NCBI GenBank assembly: GCA_030428885.1
Contig: JAUIEJ010000001.1
Location: 496,001-560,000, forward strand
Reading direction: 5' to 3'
Origin: Gemmatimonadota bacterium
Lineage (GTDB): Bacteria > Gemmatimonadota > Gemmatimonadetes > Longimicrobiales > Gaopeijiaceae
DNA: 64,000 nt
The position numbers were made by a program, and so were the translations under genes. Each line of letters begins with the position of its first letter. The stretch's first letter is position 1. The notes under the pieces are model-generated. The model did no database searches and was not told where the DNA came from. It saw nothing but the letters and a program-made list of their open reading frames with translations. Positions 1 to 7,669 of the stretch are shown here, piece by piece.

Positions 1-338
1 TACACGGTGTCGGGCGCCAGGCAGAGGGCGTTGGGCGGGCAGAAGAAGTCCAGGACCAGCCGACTGCCGTCGCGGCGAACGAAGCCGTCCGACTCCCGTC
101 GGACCGTCTCGTCGTCCTGGAGCACCACCGACACCCGGGCCCAATCCCCCCGGTCGATACGGATCGTGTCGGCCACCCACGACTCACCGGCGATCTCCAC
201 GGGGAGGACGGCTCCGTCGATGTCCATGAGGGCGTAGGTGCCGTCTTCGGTGCCGGGGCCCGTCCCTTCGGAGCACGCCGCGAGGACACCGAACAGGGCA
301 GTGGTGAGCGTGAGGACGACGATGCGCGACGGGTGCAT
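1..338 (-). CDS. Lipoprotein, unknown function (partial, runs off left edge)
   Basis: The reading frame opens at an ATG at 338 and runs off the left edge, so only 112 codons are visible. The N-terminus is a typical lipoprotein signal: a basic start, a hydrophobic stretch and a lipobox ending LAAC with Cys22. After it comes a polar domain beginning GTEDGTYAL, followed by alternating beta-strand-like segments. The export and lipid anchoring are seen in the sequence; the function is unknown. Small lipoproteins with a GTYxL opening are common in Gemmatimonadota, and the one at 10023 has a similar layout. It is divergent from the lipoprotein at 477. Confidence 0.6.
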   Translation of the reverse strand, partial: MHPSRIVVLTLTTALFGVLAACSEGTGPGTEDGTYALMDIDGAVLPVEIAGESWVADTIRIDRGDWARVSVVLQDDETVRRESDGFVRRDGSRLVLDFFCPPNALCLAPDTV

Positions 339-476
339 GGGGGACTCCGGAGGGGGATCGATCGGTCGCTGCTGGAACGAGTCGTGTGCGTTCGTCGTGA
401 CAGGTGTGCAGATTCGGGCGGCTCATTCGTTCGAGGTATGAGACCTCGCCGACGCCCCTTCGACCCGGAGTCCCCC

Positions 477-827
477 GTGCCTTCCATCCGACCCTTCGCT
501 GCCGCTCTGGTTCTGAGCCTCGCCGGCTGCACCCTGGGAGGCACGGCCCCCGTCGACGACGGGGCCGTCACCGTCGAGGGCACCGTGACCGAGATCGTGG
601 ACCAGACGCCGGTGGACGGCGGCGTCACCATCGAATTGACCGTAGATGGCGGCGCCACCGAACGCCTGCTCTTCGGGTCCCTCTTCACCCAGCCTCCGCC
701 CAGCGAGGAACGGATCGCCCTCTACCAGCGCATCCAGGGGGCCGATGTGGGCAGTCGGGTCCGGGCCACGGGCGTTCGGAGCGACGAGGGCATCGAGCTC
801 ACGGACCTGAGAGTCCTCGACCCCTGA
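477..827 (+). CDS. Small lipoprotein, unknown function
   Basis: This encodes 116 residues from a GTG at 477. I prefer that start because it puts a compact lipoprotein signal (basic residue, hydrophobic run, LAGC lipobox at about residue 18) at the N-terminus and follows a GGAG about 8 bases upstream. The frame is also open from an ATG at 438, which would add a proline/arginine-rich leader. The mature part is short and rich in beta-prone Thr/Val, with the pattern VEGTVTEI...IELTVDGG...VRATGV, suggestive of a small OB-like or beta-sandwich fold. I do not recognise a family. Confidence 0.6.
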   Translation: MPSIRPFAAALVLSLAGCTLGGTAPVDDGAVTVEGTVTEIVDQTPVDGGVTIELTVDGGATERLLFGSLFTQPPPSEERIALYQRIQGADVGSRVRATGVRSDEGIELTDLRVLDP

Positions 828-873
828 CCCGGGGCGGCTGGCGCGCCGGCACCTCGTTGGTGCATCGTGGATC

Positions 874-1584
874 ATGGCCCACTATGCCGAAGCTGCCGAG
901 TACTACGACCTGCTCTATCGGACGCAGAAGGACTATGCGGCCGAGGCCCGTCTCCTCACCTGGGTGATCCAGTCCCGGAATCCCGAGGCCCGGACCCTGC
1001 TGGATGTGGGATGCGGCACCGGGGCCCACGCCCGGGCTCTCATCGACGCGGGCTTCGCCGTCGACGGGGTGGATCTCGAGCCCGCGTTCGTGCGGATCGC
1101 CGCCGAGAAATGCCCCGAGGGCCGCTTCCGCGTGGCGGACATGCTCCTTCTCGAGTCCGACCGGCGCTACGACGTGGTCACCTGCCTCTTCTCGGCCATC
1201 GGCTACGTGCGCACGGCGGAGGGACTGCAGGAGGCGGTGCGGCGCATGGGGACTCTCCTCGCGCCGGGGGGCACCCTGCTCGTGGATCCCTGGTTCGAGC
1301 CGGGCCAGCTCACCCACGGACGGATCACCACGCTGGTGGCGGAGGGGGAGGGCCATTCGGTGTGCCGCATGTCCCGGACCGTGGTGGAGGGCCGCATGTC
1401 CCGTCTGGAGTTCGAGTACCTGGTGGGTCGGGAGTCGGGCGTGGAGCGCCGCAGTGAACTCCACGAACTGGGGCTCTTCACCCAGGGCGAGATGGAAGAG
1501 GCCTTCTCCCGCGCCGGACTGGCCGTGGAGCGGCAGAGCGGGGCGCTCCGGACCCGGGGGCTCTACGTGGGATGGCGCGCATGA
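874..1584 (+). CDS. Class I SAM-dependent methyltransferase
   Basis: This 236-residue protein has a Rossmann-type methyltransferase core. Motif I, LLDVGCGTG, lies at residues 42-50 and binds S-adenosylmethionine. An acidic end of strand 2 (DGVDLEP) follows, and then a motif-II-like VVTCLFSAIGYV. The N-terminus AEYYDLLY is typical of small-molecule methyltransferases related to UbiE and of the methyltransferase 11/25 groups. The substrate cannot be read from the sequence. Its last 13 bases overlap the YqgE/AlgH gene, so the two are probably cotranscribed. Confidence 0.85.
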   Translation: MAHYAEAAEYYDLLYRTQKDYAAEARLLTWVIQSRNPEARTLLDVGCGTGAHARALIDAGFAVDGVDLEPAFVRIAAEKCPEGRFRVADMLLLESDRRYDVVTCLFSAIGYVRTAEGLQEAVRRMGTLLAPGGTLLVDPWFEPGQLTHGRITTLVAEGEGHSVCRMSRTVVEGRMSRLEFEYLVGRESGVERRSELHELGLFTQGEMEEAFSRAGLAVERQSGALRTRGLYVGWRA

Positions 1585-2123
1585 CGAGCCTCAAGGGGCG
1601 GCTGCTGGTGTCCAGCGGGGGGCTCTTCGACCCCAACTTCCGCCACACCGTGGTGCTCATCGGTGAACACAACGACGAGGGCGCCCTGGGTGTGGTTCTC
1701 AATCGACCCCTGGGGGTGAGCGTCGAAGACGCCGTTCCGCCGCTGGCTCGCCTGGTGGACCAGGGGACCGCGCTCTATCAGGGTGGCCCGGTTCAGCCCA
1801 CGAGTCCCGTGCTGCTGGCCGAGTTCGCCCACGTCGATCTGGCCGATCTTCCGGTCTTCGAGAACGTGGGGTTCCTGGTGGGCGACGTCCCCGCCGATCT
1901 CCGGCCCGGCGTGCTGCGGGCCCGGGTGTACGCCGGGTACTCGGGGTGGGGGCCGGGCCAGCTCGAACGGGAGATGACGGAGGACTCCTGGATCGTGGCC
2001 GAGCCCGTGGTGGACGACGTCTTCACCCGCGAGCCCGAGTCGCTGTGGAAGCGGATCCTGCAGCGCCAGGGTCCCGAGTACGAGCGGCTCTCGGAAATGC
2101 CCTTCGATCCCCGCATGAACTGA
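1572..2123 (+). CDS. YqgE/AlgH family protein (UPF0301)
   Basis: This encodes 183 residues, the usual length for UPF0301. The family signatures are clear: a GLFDPNFRHTVV-type opening near residue 17, then GALGVVLNRP, and in the second half RVYAGYSGWGPGQLE, where the aromatic/glycine cluster is highly conserved. The family is called YqgE or AlgH; AlgH was linked to alginate regulation in Pseudomonas but the biochemical role is unknown. The start at 1572 overlaps the methyltransferase; an ATG three codons on is equally possible. Confidence 0.88.
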   Translation: MARMTSLKGRLLVSSGGLFDPNFRHTVVLIGEHNDEGALGVVLNRPLGVSVEDAVPPLARLVDQGTALYQGGPVQPTSPVLLAEFAHVDLADLPVFENVGFLVGDVPADLRPGVLRARVYAGYSGWGPGQLEREMTEDSWIVAEPVVDDVFTREPESLWKRILQRQGPEYERLSEMPFDPRMN

Positions 2124-2226
2124 TCCGACCGCGACGCGGGAACGGTTTGGGGCCGTGGCTCGTATGGAACATCACGAGGGACGACGCCGGGTGGGGTGAC
2201 GACACACGCAGGGCCGTGGAGGGCAC

Positions 2227-2895
2227 ATGAGCGGGATCGGGTCCATGGTGTTCGAGGTGTTCCGAGGCGGGCTGTTCTGGCTCACCCAGGCGTGGGGCGG
2301 CAATCTGGCGGCCGCCATCGTCTCCTTCTCCGCCGTGGCCCGCCTGGCCGTGCTGCCCCTGTCCATCCGCGCGACCCTCCGGGCCCGGGCCCGGGCCCGG
2401 GCCATGAAAGTGCTCCAGCCCGAGCTCGAGGCGGTGCGGAAACGGTACGCCGACGACCCCCGCCGCCAGATCCAGGAGACCTCGGCGGTGTTCCAGCGCC
2501 ACGGGCTCTCCATGGTGGATCTGGGCCTCTTCAAGGGCGCGGCCCTCCAGGCGCCCATCTTCATCGGCGTCTTCCACGCCGTGCGGGCCGCCCTGGCGTC
2601 GCGCCTGGGCGAGCAGGGGGTGTGGTGGGTGGCGAGCCTGGCCCGCCCGGACCTGGGGATCGCGGTTCTGGTGTTCGCCCTGGTGGGGCTCGGCGCCGCC
2701 GCCGGGGCGTCGGACACCCAGCCCACCTGGACGTTGGCCCTGTCCGCCACACTCTCGGCCGTCATGGCGCTGACGCTGTCGGCGGGATTCGGTCTCTACC
2801 TGGCCACCAGCGGCGCCGTGGGCATCGTCCAGGGGCTGGCCGTGCGCCACATCGAAGCCCGGCGTCGGCTCGGCGCCGGCGAGGCCGACGCATGA
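2227..2895 (+). CDS. Short YidC/Oxa1-type membrane protein insertase
   Basis: This 222-residue polytopic membrane protein has the YidC/Oxa1 core. A first membrane segment is followed by ARLAVLPLSI, then a basic cytoplasmic helical hairpin (LRARARARAMKVLQPELEAVRKRYADD), then a hydrophobic segment that includes FKGAALQAPIFIGVFHAV, and two more membrane spans. YidC-family proteins insert and fold inner-membrane proteins. This one lacks the large periplasmic P1 domain of the Gram-negative YidC and resembles the short forms, so it may be a second, specialised insertase. The RARARARA run is encoded by a GGGCCC tandem repeat at 2380-2402. Its stop overlaps the next start (ATGA). Confidence 0.75.
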   Translation: MSGIGSMVFEVFRGGLFWLTQAWGGNLAAAIVSFSAVARLAVLPLSIRATLRARARARAMKVLQPELEAVRKRYADDPRRQIQETSAVFQRHGLSMVDLGLFKGAALQAPIFIGVFHAVRAALASRLGEQGVWWVASLARPDLGIAVLVFALVGLGAAAGASDTQPTWTLALSATLSAVMALTLSAGFGLYLATSGAVGIVQGLAVRHIEARRRLGAGEADA

Positions 2896-3179
2896 ACCGC
2901 CACGATGTGCCGGCCCTGGTGGGAATCGGCGTCGGCGCCGTCGTGTCGGGGGCGCTGACCCTGACGCTCTTCACGGGGCCCGCCGAGGTGGCCTCCCCGC
3001 GGAAGTCCATGGGGACGCCGGCCCCCTTCGAGGTGTTCGACCCGAGCCACGATGTGGACTTCGCCGTGATCCGGGTGGCCCCGGGGTGGCAACGGGGCGT
3101 GCGTATGTCGGGTCCCGAGAGCCCCGCCACCGGTTGGCACCGGGAGCGGCATCCGTCCCGGCATGGGGGTCACCGCTGA
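2892..3179 (+). CDS. Small membrane-anchored protein, unknown
   Basis: This encodes 95 residues starting with ATG in an ATGA overlap with the YidC-like gene, which argues that it is translated. Residues 8-30 form one hydrophobic membrane segment (VPALVGIGVGAVVSGALTLT). A polar tail of about 60 residues follows, with no recognisable domain. Tight coupling to an insertase suggests a partner or client in the membrane, but that is inference only. Confidence 0.5.
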   Translation: MNRHDVPALVGIGVGAVVSGALTLTLFTGPAEVASPRKSMGTPAPFEVFDPSHDVDFAVIRVAPGWQRGVRMSGPESPATGWHRERHPSRHGGHR

Positions 3180-3205
3180 CCGCTGCCCCGACGCCCCGGG
3201 CGGCG

Positions 3206-3961
3206 GTGACGGAGCAGCTCCGCTCCCTCGGTGTGGAGCCCGGCGGCGTCCTCCTGGTGCATACCTCGTTTCGGGCCGTGGCCCCCGTCGAAGGCGGACC
3301 CCGCGGACTCATCGAGGCCCTCATCGCCGCGGTGGGCCCCGACGGAACGGTGGTGATGCCCGGGTGGGGGCGGGGGGACGGCCCCTTCGACTCGGTGCGC
3401 ACCCCCGTGTCGCCCTCCCTCGGCGTCGTGCCCGCCACCTTCAAGGCGTACCCGGGGGTCGTGCGTAGCGGGCACCCCCACGCTTTCCTGGCCTTCGGGC
3501 CCCGAGCCGAGTTCGTGGTGGACGATCCCCTGCCCCTGCCGCCCCATCGCCTGGAGAGTCCGGTGGGGCGCGTGTACGAGGCCGACGGCCAGATCCTGCT
3601 CCTGGGCGTGAACCACGACGCCGACACCACGGTCCACCTGGCCGAACTCGAAGGGGGGGCGCCGTACCGGGTGCCCAAGCGATGCGTGGTACTCCGGGAG
3701 GGGCGGCCCGTGACGGTGGAGTACGGCGAGAACGACCACTGTTGCGAGCGGTTCGTGCTCGTGGACGAGTGGGTGAGGGCGGCCGGGGCGCAGCGCGAAG
3801 GCCCCGTGGGATCGGCCCAGGCCCGCCTGGTGCCGTCCCGGGCCGTCATGGAGGCGGTGGTGCCCCGGGTGCGGGCCGAGCCGCTGCTCTTCCTCCACGG
3901 TCCCGAGGCCCGGTGCGCCGAGTGCGACGCGGCCCGGGCCAGCGTACGTTCTCCGGCCTGA
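3206..3961 (+). CDS. AAC(3)-family N-acetyltransferase
   Basis: This belongs to the aminoglycoside 3-N-acetyltransferase family (antibiotic_NAT), which transfers acetyl from acetyl-CoA to an amino group. Family marks visible are LGVEPGGVLLVHTSF near residues 8-22, GPDGTVVMPGW at about 44-54, and the conserved GVNHDADTTVHLAE at about 134. Environmental members are often not resistance enzymes, so the substrate is open. The start is uncertain: the frame is open from a GTG at 3086, but a CTG at 3176 sits in a CTGA overlap with the preceding stop and would give 261 residues. The GTG at 3206 is the conservative choice. Confidence 0.8.
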   Translation: MTEQLRSLGVEPGGVLLVHTSFRAVAPVEGGPRGLIEALIAAVGPDGTVVMPGWGRGDGPFDSVRTPVSPSLGVVPATFKAYPGVVRSGHPHAFLAFGPRAEFVVDDPLPLPPHRLESPVGRVYEADGQILLLGVNHDADTTVHLAELEGGAPYRVPKRCVVLREGRPVTVEYGENDHCCERFVLVDEWVRAAGAQREGPVGSAQARLVPSRAVMEAVVPRVRAEPLLFLHGPEARCAECDAARASVRSPA

Positions 3962-3999
3962 GTGTGCCCCACCCCCGTTCCCACTCCCGGCGGCTCTCC

Positions 4000-4908
4000 A
4001 TGCCCTCGTCGTCGTTGCTCCCCTTTCGGTTCGCCGCCTCCCTGGCTGCGGCCATCGGCCTGGCCGTCGCGGCCTGCAATCCCGGTGGCGGCGGCGACGC
4101 CTCCGTGCAATTCGAGCCGGCCAGCGCTCCGGCCTCCGACATGGCCATGCCGGCACCGTCCCTCGCCCGTGAGGCGGAGTTCGGGGCTCAGGCCGGACGT
4201 CAGGACCCGCCTCAGGTCCAGGTCCCGTCCCGGCTGATCCGGAACGGGTCGATGCGCATCGAGGTCGACGATCTCGACGCCGCCATGGAGGCGGCCACGG
4301 CACTGGTCGGCGACGCGGACGGCTTCGTGGCCCAGAGCCAGATCCGGGAACAGGGACGCGACGGTGGCCGCGTGGCCGAGATCCTGCTCCGGGTGCCTGC
4401 GGCCTCGTTCGAAGCCGTGGTCAACGACCTCGGGGGCCTGGGCCGCGTCGTCTCGGAGTCGGTGAGTGTCACCGACGTCTCCCGGGAGTACTTCGATCTC
4501 GAGACCCGTCTGGCCGTGCGGGAGGAGACCGTTCAGCGGCTCCGGGATCTGGGGGAGCGGGGTGGCGATCTTCAGGAACTCCTGGCCATCGAGCGGGAGC
4601 TGGGACGGGCCGTGGAGGAACTGGAGAGCCTGAAGGGGCAGATCGTCTACTACGATCGCCGCATCGCCGAGTCGGATCTGAGCCTGTTCCTGGTGGAGCC
4701 CGGGGCGGTGATCTCCGACGGCGCCTTCCGCCCCGTGCGGGAGGCGCTCCGAGATGCCGCGGAGGTCTTCGCCCGCTCTCTGGCCAGCCTGGTGTACCTG
4801 GTGGTGTTCCTGGTGCCCTGGCTGGTGGTGGCGGCGGTGCTCTTCATGGGACTCCGGCTCGTCTGGAAGCGCCGGCGCGACCGCCGTGACCCCGAGGGCG
4901 CCTCGTGA
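4000..4908 (+). CDS. DUF4349 lipoprotein with C-terminal membrane anchor
   Basis: The protein has 302 residues. It begins with a lipoprotein signal (lipobox AVAAC, Cys26), followed by a low-complexity linker and then the DUF4349 core: LIRNGSMRIEVDDLD, VPAASFEAVVNDL and SVTDVSREYFDLETRL. A helical hairpin, probably coiled coil, follows at about 175-215 (LLAIERELGRAVEELESLKGQI). A transmembrane helix lies at about 260-289, and the tail is basic. DUF4349 proteins are envelope proteins of unknown role. Having both a lipobox and a C-terminal membrane span is normal for the family. It couples to the next gene by a GTGA overlap. Confidence 0.8.
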   Translation: MPSSSLLPFRFAASLAAAIGLAVAACNPGGGGDASVQFEPASAPASDMAMPAPSLAREAEFGAQAGRQDPPQVQVPSRLIRNGSMRIEVDDLDAAMEAATALVGDADGFVAQSQIREQGRDGGRVAEILLRVPAASFEAVVNDLGGLGRVVSESVSVTDVSREYFDLETRLAVREETVQRLRDLGERGGDLQELLAIERELGRAVEELESLKGQIVYYDRRIAESDLSLFLVEPGAVISDGAFRPVREALRDAAEVFARSLASLVYLVVFLVPWLVVAAVLFMGLRLVWKRRRDRRDPEGAS

Positions 4909-5627
4909 GCGGAGGCGACGGGGAAGGGGAGACGCTGAGGAGCTGGGCGCGGAGTGCCGGGGTCGCCTATCTGGCCATCATCGTCACCGGGATCTTCGCC
5001 GAGTTTTTCGTGCGCTCGGCCCTCATCGTCGACGGCGACGCCGGGGCCACGGCGGCGAACCTCGCCGCGGCCGGCGGGCGGTTCCGCCTGGGGATCGCCG
5101 CCGAGTTCGTCATGCTGGTGTGCGACGTCGGCCTGGCCGCCGCCCTCTACGTGGTGTTTCGCTCCGTGGACCGGAATCTGGCGCTGCTGGCGGCCTGCTT
5201 CCGCCTGACCCACGGCGCCGTGGTGGCGGTGAACCTCCTCAATGCCTGGGTGCCCCTGACCCTTGTGGGTGGCGGGGCGTGGACGGCCGCCTTCGAGCCG
5301 GCCCAGATCGATGCCCTGGTGGCCCTCCTCCTGGACACCCACGGTGTGGGGTATCAGATCGGGCTGCTCTTCTTCGGCGTCCACTGCCTTCTCATGGGCG
5401 TGTTGGTGGCGCGGTCGGGGTTCGTGCCCCGGGTGCTGGGCATCCTCCTGCTGGTGGCCGGTGCGGGCTACATCGTCGATACCCTGGGCCGCACCCTGCT
5501 CGTGGACTACGCCCGCTGGGAGTCGGTCTTCCTGGTCGTCGTCTTCGCCCCCGCCCTGGTGGCCGAGCTGTCGTTCGCCCTCTGGCTCACGATCCGCGGC
5601 GTGGATCCGAGGGGGCGACGCCGTTGA
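4905..5627 (+). CDS. DUF4386 family integral membrane protein
   Basis: This encodes 240 residues with about six predicted membrane helices. The pattern matches DUF4386: an N-terminal AYLAIIVTGIFAEFFVRSAL, then GIAAEFVMLVCDVGLAAALYVVF, GYQIGLLFFGVHCLLMGVLV and FVPRVLGILLLVAGAGYIVDTL. No catalytic role is known for this family. The start is a GTG overlapping the DUF4349 stop (GTGA), so the pair forms an envelope-protein operon. Confidence 0.8.
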   Translation: MSGGDGEGETLRSWARSAGVAYLAIIVTGIFAEFFVRSALIVDGDAGATAANLAAAGGRFRLGIAAEFVMLVCDVGLAAALYVVFRSVDRNLALLAACFRLTHGAVVAVNLLNAWVPLTLVGGGAWTAAFEPAQIDALVALLLDTHGVGYQIGLLFFGVHCLLMGVLVARSGFVPRVLGILLLVAGAGYIVDTLGRTLLVDYARWESVFLVVVFAPALVAELSFALWLTIRGVDPRGRRR

Positions 5628-5696
5628 TGCGGTGACGACCCTGGAAGGGCTATTCTGCAAGAGGGAACGGAAGCCCACTGCCCACCAGGACCCGCC

Positions 5697-6251
5697 ATGA
5701 CCGCAGCCCCCCCTCCAGCGCCCGAACCGGAGCCCCCGGTCCAGGTGGTGGTGGCCGACATCACGACCCTCGACGTCGATGTGGTGGTGAACGCGGCCAA
5801 CCACACCCTCCTGGGGGGCGGGGGGGTGGACGGGGCGATTCACCGCGCCGCCGGCCCCGGGTTGCTCGAGGAGTGCCGCGCCCTGGGAGGGGCCGAGCCC
5901 GGGGAGGTGAAGTTCACCGGTGGGTACGGGCTTCCGGCTCGGTTCGTGGCCCATGCCGTGGGCCCGGTCTGGGCCGGGGGCGACCGGCAGGAAGACGCCC
6001 TCCTGGCCCTGTGCTACCGTCGGGCGTTGGAGGAGACGTCGGCCCGGGGGCTGGCCTCCGTCGCCTTTCCCGCCATTTCCACCGGTGCCTACCGGTTTCC
6101 CCTGGAGCGAGCCGCGGCGGTGGCCGCCGGCAGCGTCGCCGACACACTCCGGGAGCTGAACCCCCGCCCCCGGGTGGTCTTCTGCTGCTTCTCCGAGTCC
6201 GATGCCCGCGTCTACGAACTGGCGGCCCGCCGCGAGGAGTTGATCCCATGA
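5697..6251 (+). CDS. Macro domain protein (ADP-ribose / O-acetyl-ADP-ribose hydrolase type)
   Basis: The 184 residues are essentially one macro domain. The ADP-ribose-binding features are plain: VVVNAANHTLLGGGGVDGAI at about 29-48 (Asn32 and Asn35 are the conserved asparagines and the glycine run is the phosphate loop), and later FPAISTGAYRFP. This is the MacroD/YmdB-like arrangement, whose members remove acetyl from O-acetyl-ADP-ribose or ADP-ribose from proteins. It starts a three-gene run with 4-base overlaps (lipoprotein and GNAT downstream). Confidence 0.9.
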   Translation: MTAAPPPAPEPEPPVQVVVADITTLDVDVVVNAANHTLLGGGGVDGAIHRAAGPGLLEECRALGGAEPGEVKFTGGYGLPARFVAHAVGPVWAGGDRQEDALLALCYRRALEETSARGLASVAFPAISTGAYRFPLERAAAVAAGSVADTLRELNPRPRVVFCCFSESDARVYELAARREELIP

Positions 6252-7039
6252 GACGAGTGCCCATGGCCGGGCCCCTGGCCCTGCTCGCGGTGGTCGGCTG
6301 CGGACCGTCCGAGCGGTCGTCGGTGGGCGATCCGTGGACCACCCTGGAGGGGTGGGACGAGTACGGGGAGTCGGCGGTGAACGTGGTGGGCTTCGTGGAG
6401 CACCAGGAGCTGGAGGGCGGCATGTGGCTCATTCGTGAGCCCACCGGGACAACCTGGTCCCCGGTGAACCTCCCCGAGGCCTTCCAGATCGAGGGGGCGG
6501 GGGTGGTGGCCGACGTGCGCCTGCGTCCCGACCTGCTGTCCATGGGCATGAACGGCGAACTCGTGGAGGTGCTCCGCATCCGCCACGGGGCGGTGCCCGA
6601 CGCCCCGAACGCCGCGGAGGGCGAGAGCCCTGCCGCGGTCGCCCAGGGGCCGGTGCCGGGCGGAAGGGCCTTCGGCGAATGGCGGGTGGTGGGTCACGTC
6701 ATGCCCGGGGTCAGCGCCATGAGCACGAGTCGCGCCGCCAGTTGGACGGGGCGTTCGCTGGAGTACGGGCCCCGATCGGCCCGTTCGCCCAACGGCGACT
6801 GCGTCGAGGCCTCGTTCACCGAGCGGGTGGTGAGCACCGATGGGTTGCTGTCGGGCCAGTACGGAGTCCCCGTGGAGACCGTGCCGCCCATGGCGGAGTT
6901 CGACGAGGTCACCGTCGTGGACGTCCTCTGCGAAGGCGCGTCGTGGGGGGCCGTGGGTCAGACCGTCATGGTGCTCGACGAGCGACGGGCCATGACGCCG
7001 TGGGACGGCGTGTTCTTCGAGTTGCGGCGGGTCCGGTGA
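6248..7039 (+). CDS. Lipoprotein, unknown function
   Basis: This encodes 263 residues from the ATG of an ATGA overlap with the macro-domain gene. A short lipoprotein signal ends in VVGC (about residue 18). The mature part contains two similar beta-rich halves: SAVNVVGFVEHQELEGGMWLI...VADVRLRPD and, later, VTVVDVLCEGASWGAVGQTVMVLDE. I see no known domain. The neighbours are a macro domain and a GNAT enzyme, which gives no clear clue. Confidence 0.6.
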   Translation: MRRVPMAGPLALLAVVGCGPSERSSVGDPWTTLEGWDEYGESAVNVVGFVEHQELEGGMWLIREPTGTTWSPVNLPEAFQIEGAGVVADVRLRPDLLSMGMNGELVEVLRIRHGAVPDAPNAAEGESPAAVAQGPVPGGRAFGEWRVVGHVMPGVSAMSTSRAASWTGRSLEYGPRSARSPNGDCVEASFTERVVSTDGLLSGQYGVPVETVPPMAEFDEVTVVDVLCEGASWGAVGQTVMVLDERRAMTPWDGVFFELRRVR

Positions 7040-7656
7040 ACCCCGGCGCCGTGGAGGTCCTGCGTCTCGGACCGGACCACGAAGCGCCCATCGTCGACGT
7101 CCTGGTGGACGCGTTCGGGAGGTACCCGGTGATCCGGCACGTCCTGGGGGACGATCACGGACCCCACCGGGTGCGGGCTCTGGTGCGCTTCTTCGTCGCC
7201 GCCCGCTTCATCCAGGGCGAGCCGGCCTTCGGAGTCCGGGTGGGAGGGACCCTGGCCGGTGTGGCCCTGGTGTCGTTTCCCGTGAGGAGGGCGGCGCCCA
7301 CGGCTCTGGGGAGCGCCCGGGACGCGGTCTGGCAGGAACTGGGGGAAGGGCCCCGATCCCGCTACGAAGCCTGCGGCCAGGTGTGGGCCCGGCTCCTTCC
7401 CGACGGGATGCGGGTCCACCTGAACATGCTGGGTGTCCGGGGCGTGCACCGCGGGCGGGGTCTGGCCCGGGCGCTACTGGACGAGGTGCACGGCCTGGCG
7501 GTGGACGTTCCGGGGTGTGTGGGGGTGTCGCTCACCACCGAGGACCCGGCGAACGTGCCCCTCTACGAGCACGTGGGCTACGAGGTGGTGGGCCGGTCGG
7601 AGATCGCGCCAGGCATGGACACCTGGGTCATGAATCGTCCGACCGGCCGTCGCTGA
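7036..7656 (+). CDS. GNAT family N-acetyltransferase
   Basis: This 206-residue protein starts at the GTG of a GTGA overlap. It has the GNAT fold: an N-terminal strand-helix (IVDVLVDAFGRYPVIRHVLG), a central LAGVALVSFP, then the acetyl-CoA-binding motif A as LNMLGVRGVHRGRGLARALLDEV (R/Q-x-x-G-x-G/A loop RGRGLA), and the C-terminal NVPLYEHVGYEVVG. The layout resembles GNATs with an upstream strand pair that act on small amines. The substrate is unknown. Confidence 0.82.
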   Translation: MNPGAVEVLRLGPDHEAPIVDVLVDAFGRYPVIRHVLGDDHGPHRVRALVRFFVAARFIQGEPAFGVRVGGTLAGVALVSFPVRRAAPTALGSARDAVWQELGEGPRSRYEACGQVWARLLPDGMRVHLNMLGVRGVHRGRGLARALLDEVHGLAVDVPGCVGVSLTTEDPANVPLYEHVGYEVVGRSEIAPGMDTWVMNRPTGRR

Positions 7657-7669
7657 ACCGACTCGAGGA

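Noticed and set aside
2380-2402. GGGCCC tandem repeat as a regulatory or unstable repeat
   Set aside because: It lies inside the YidC-like gene and encodes the expected basic hairpin (RARARARA).
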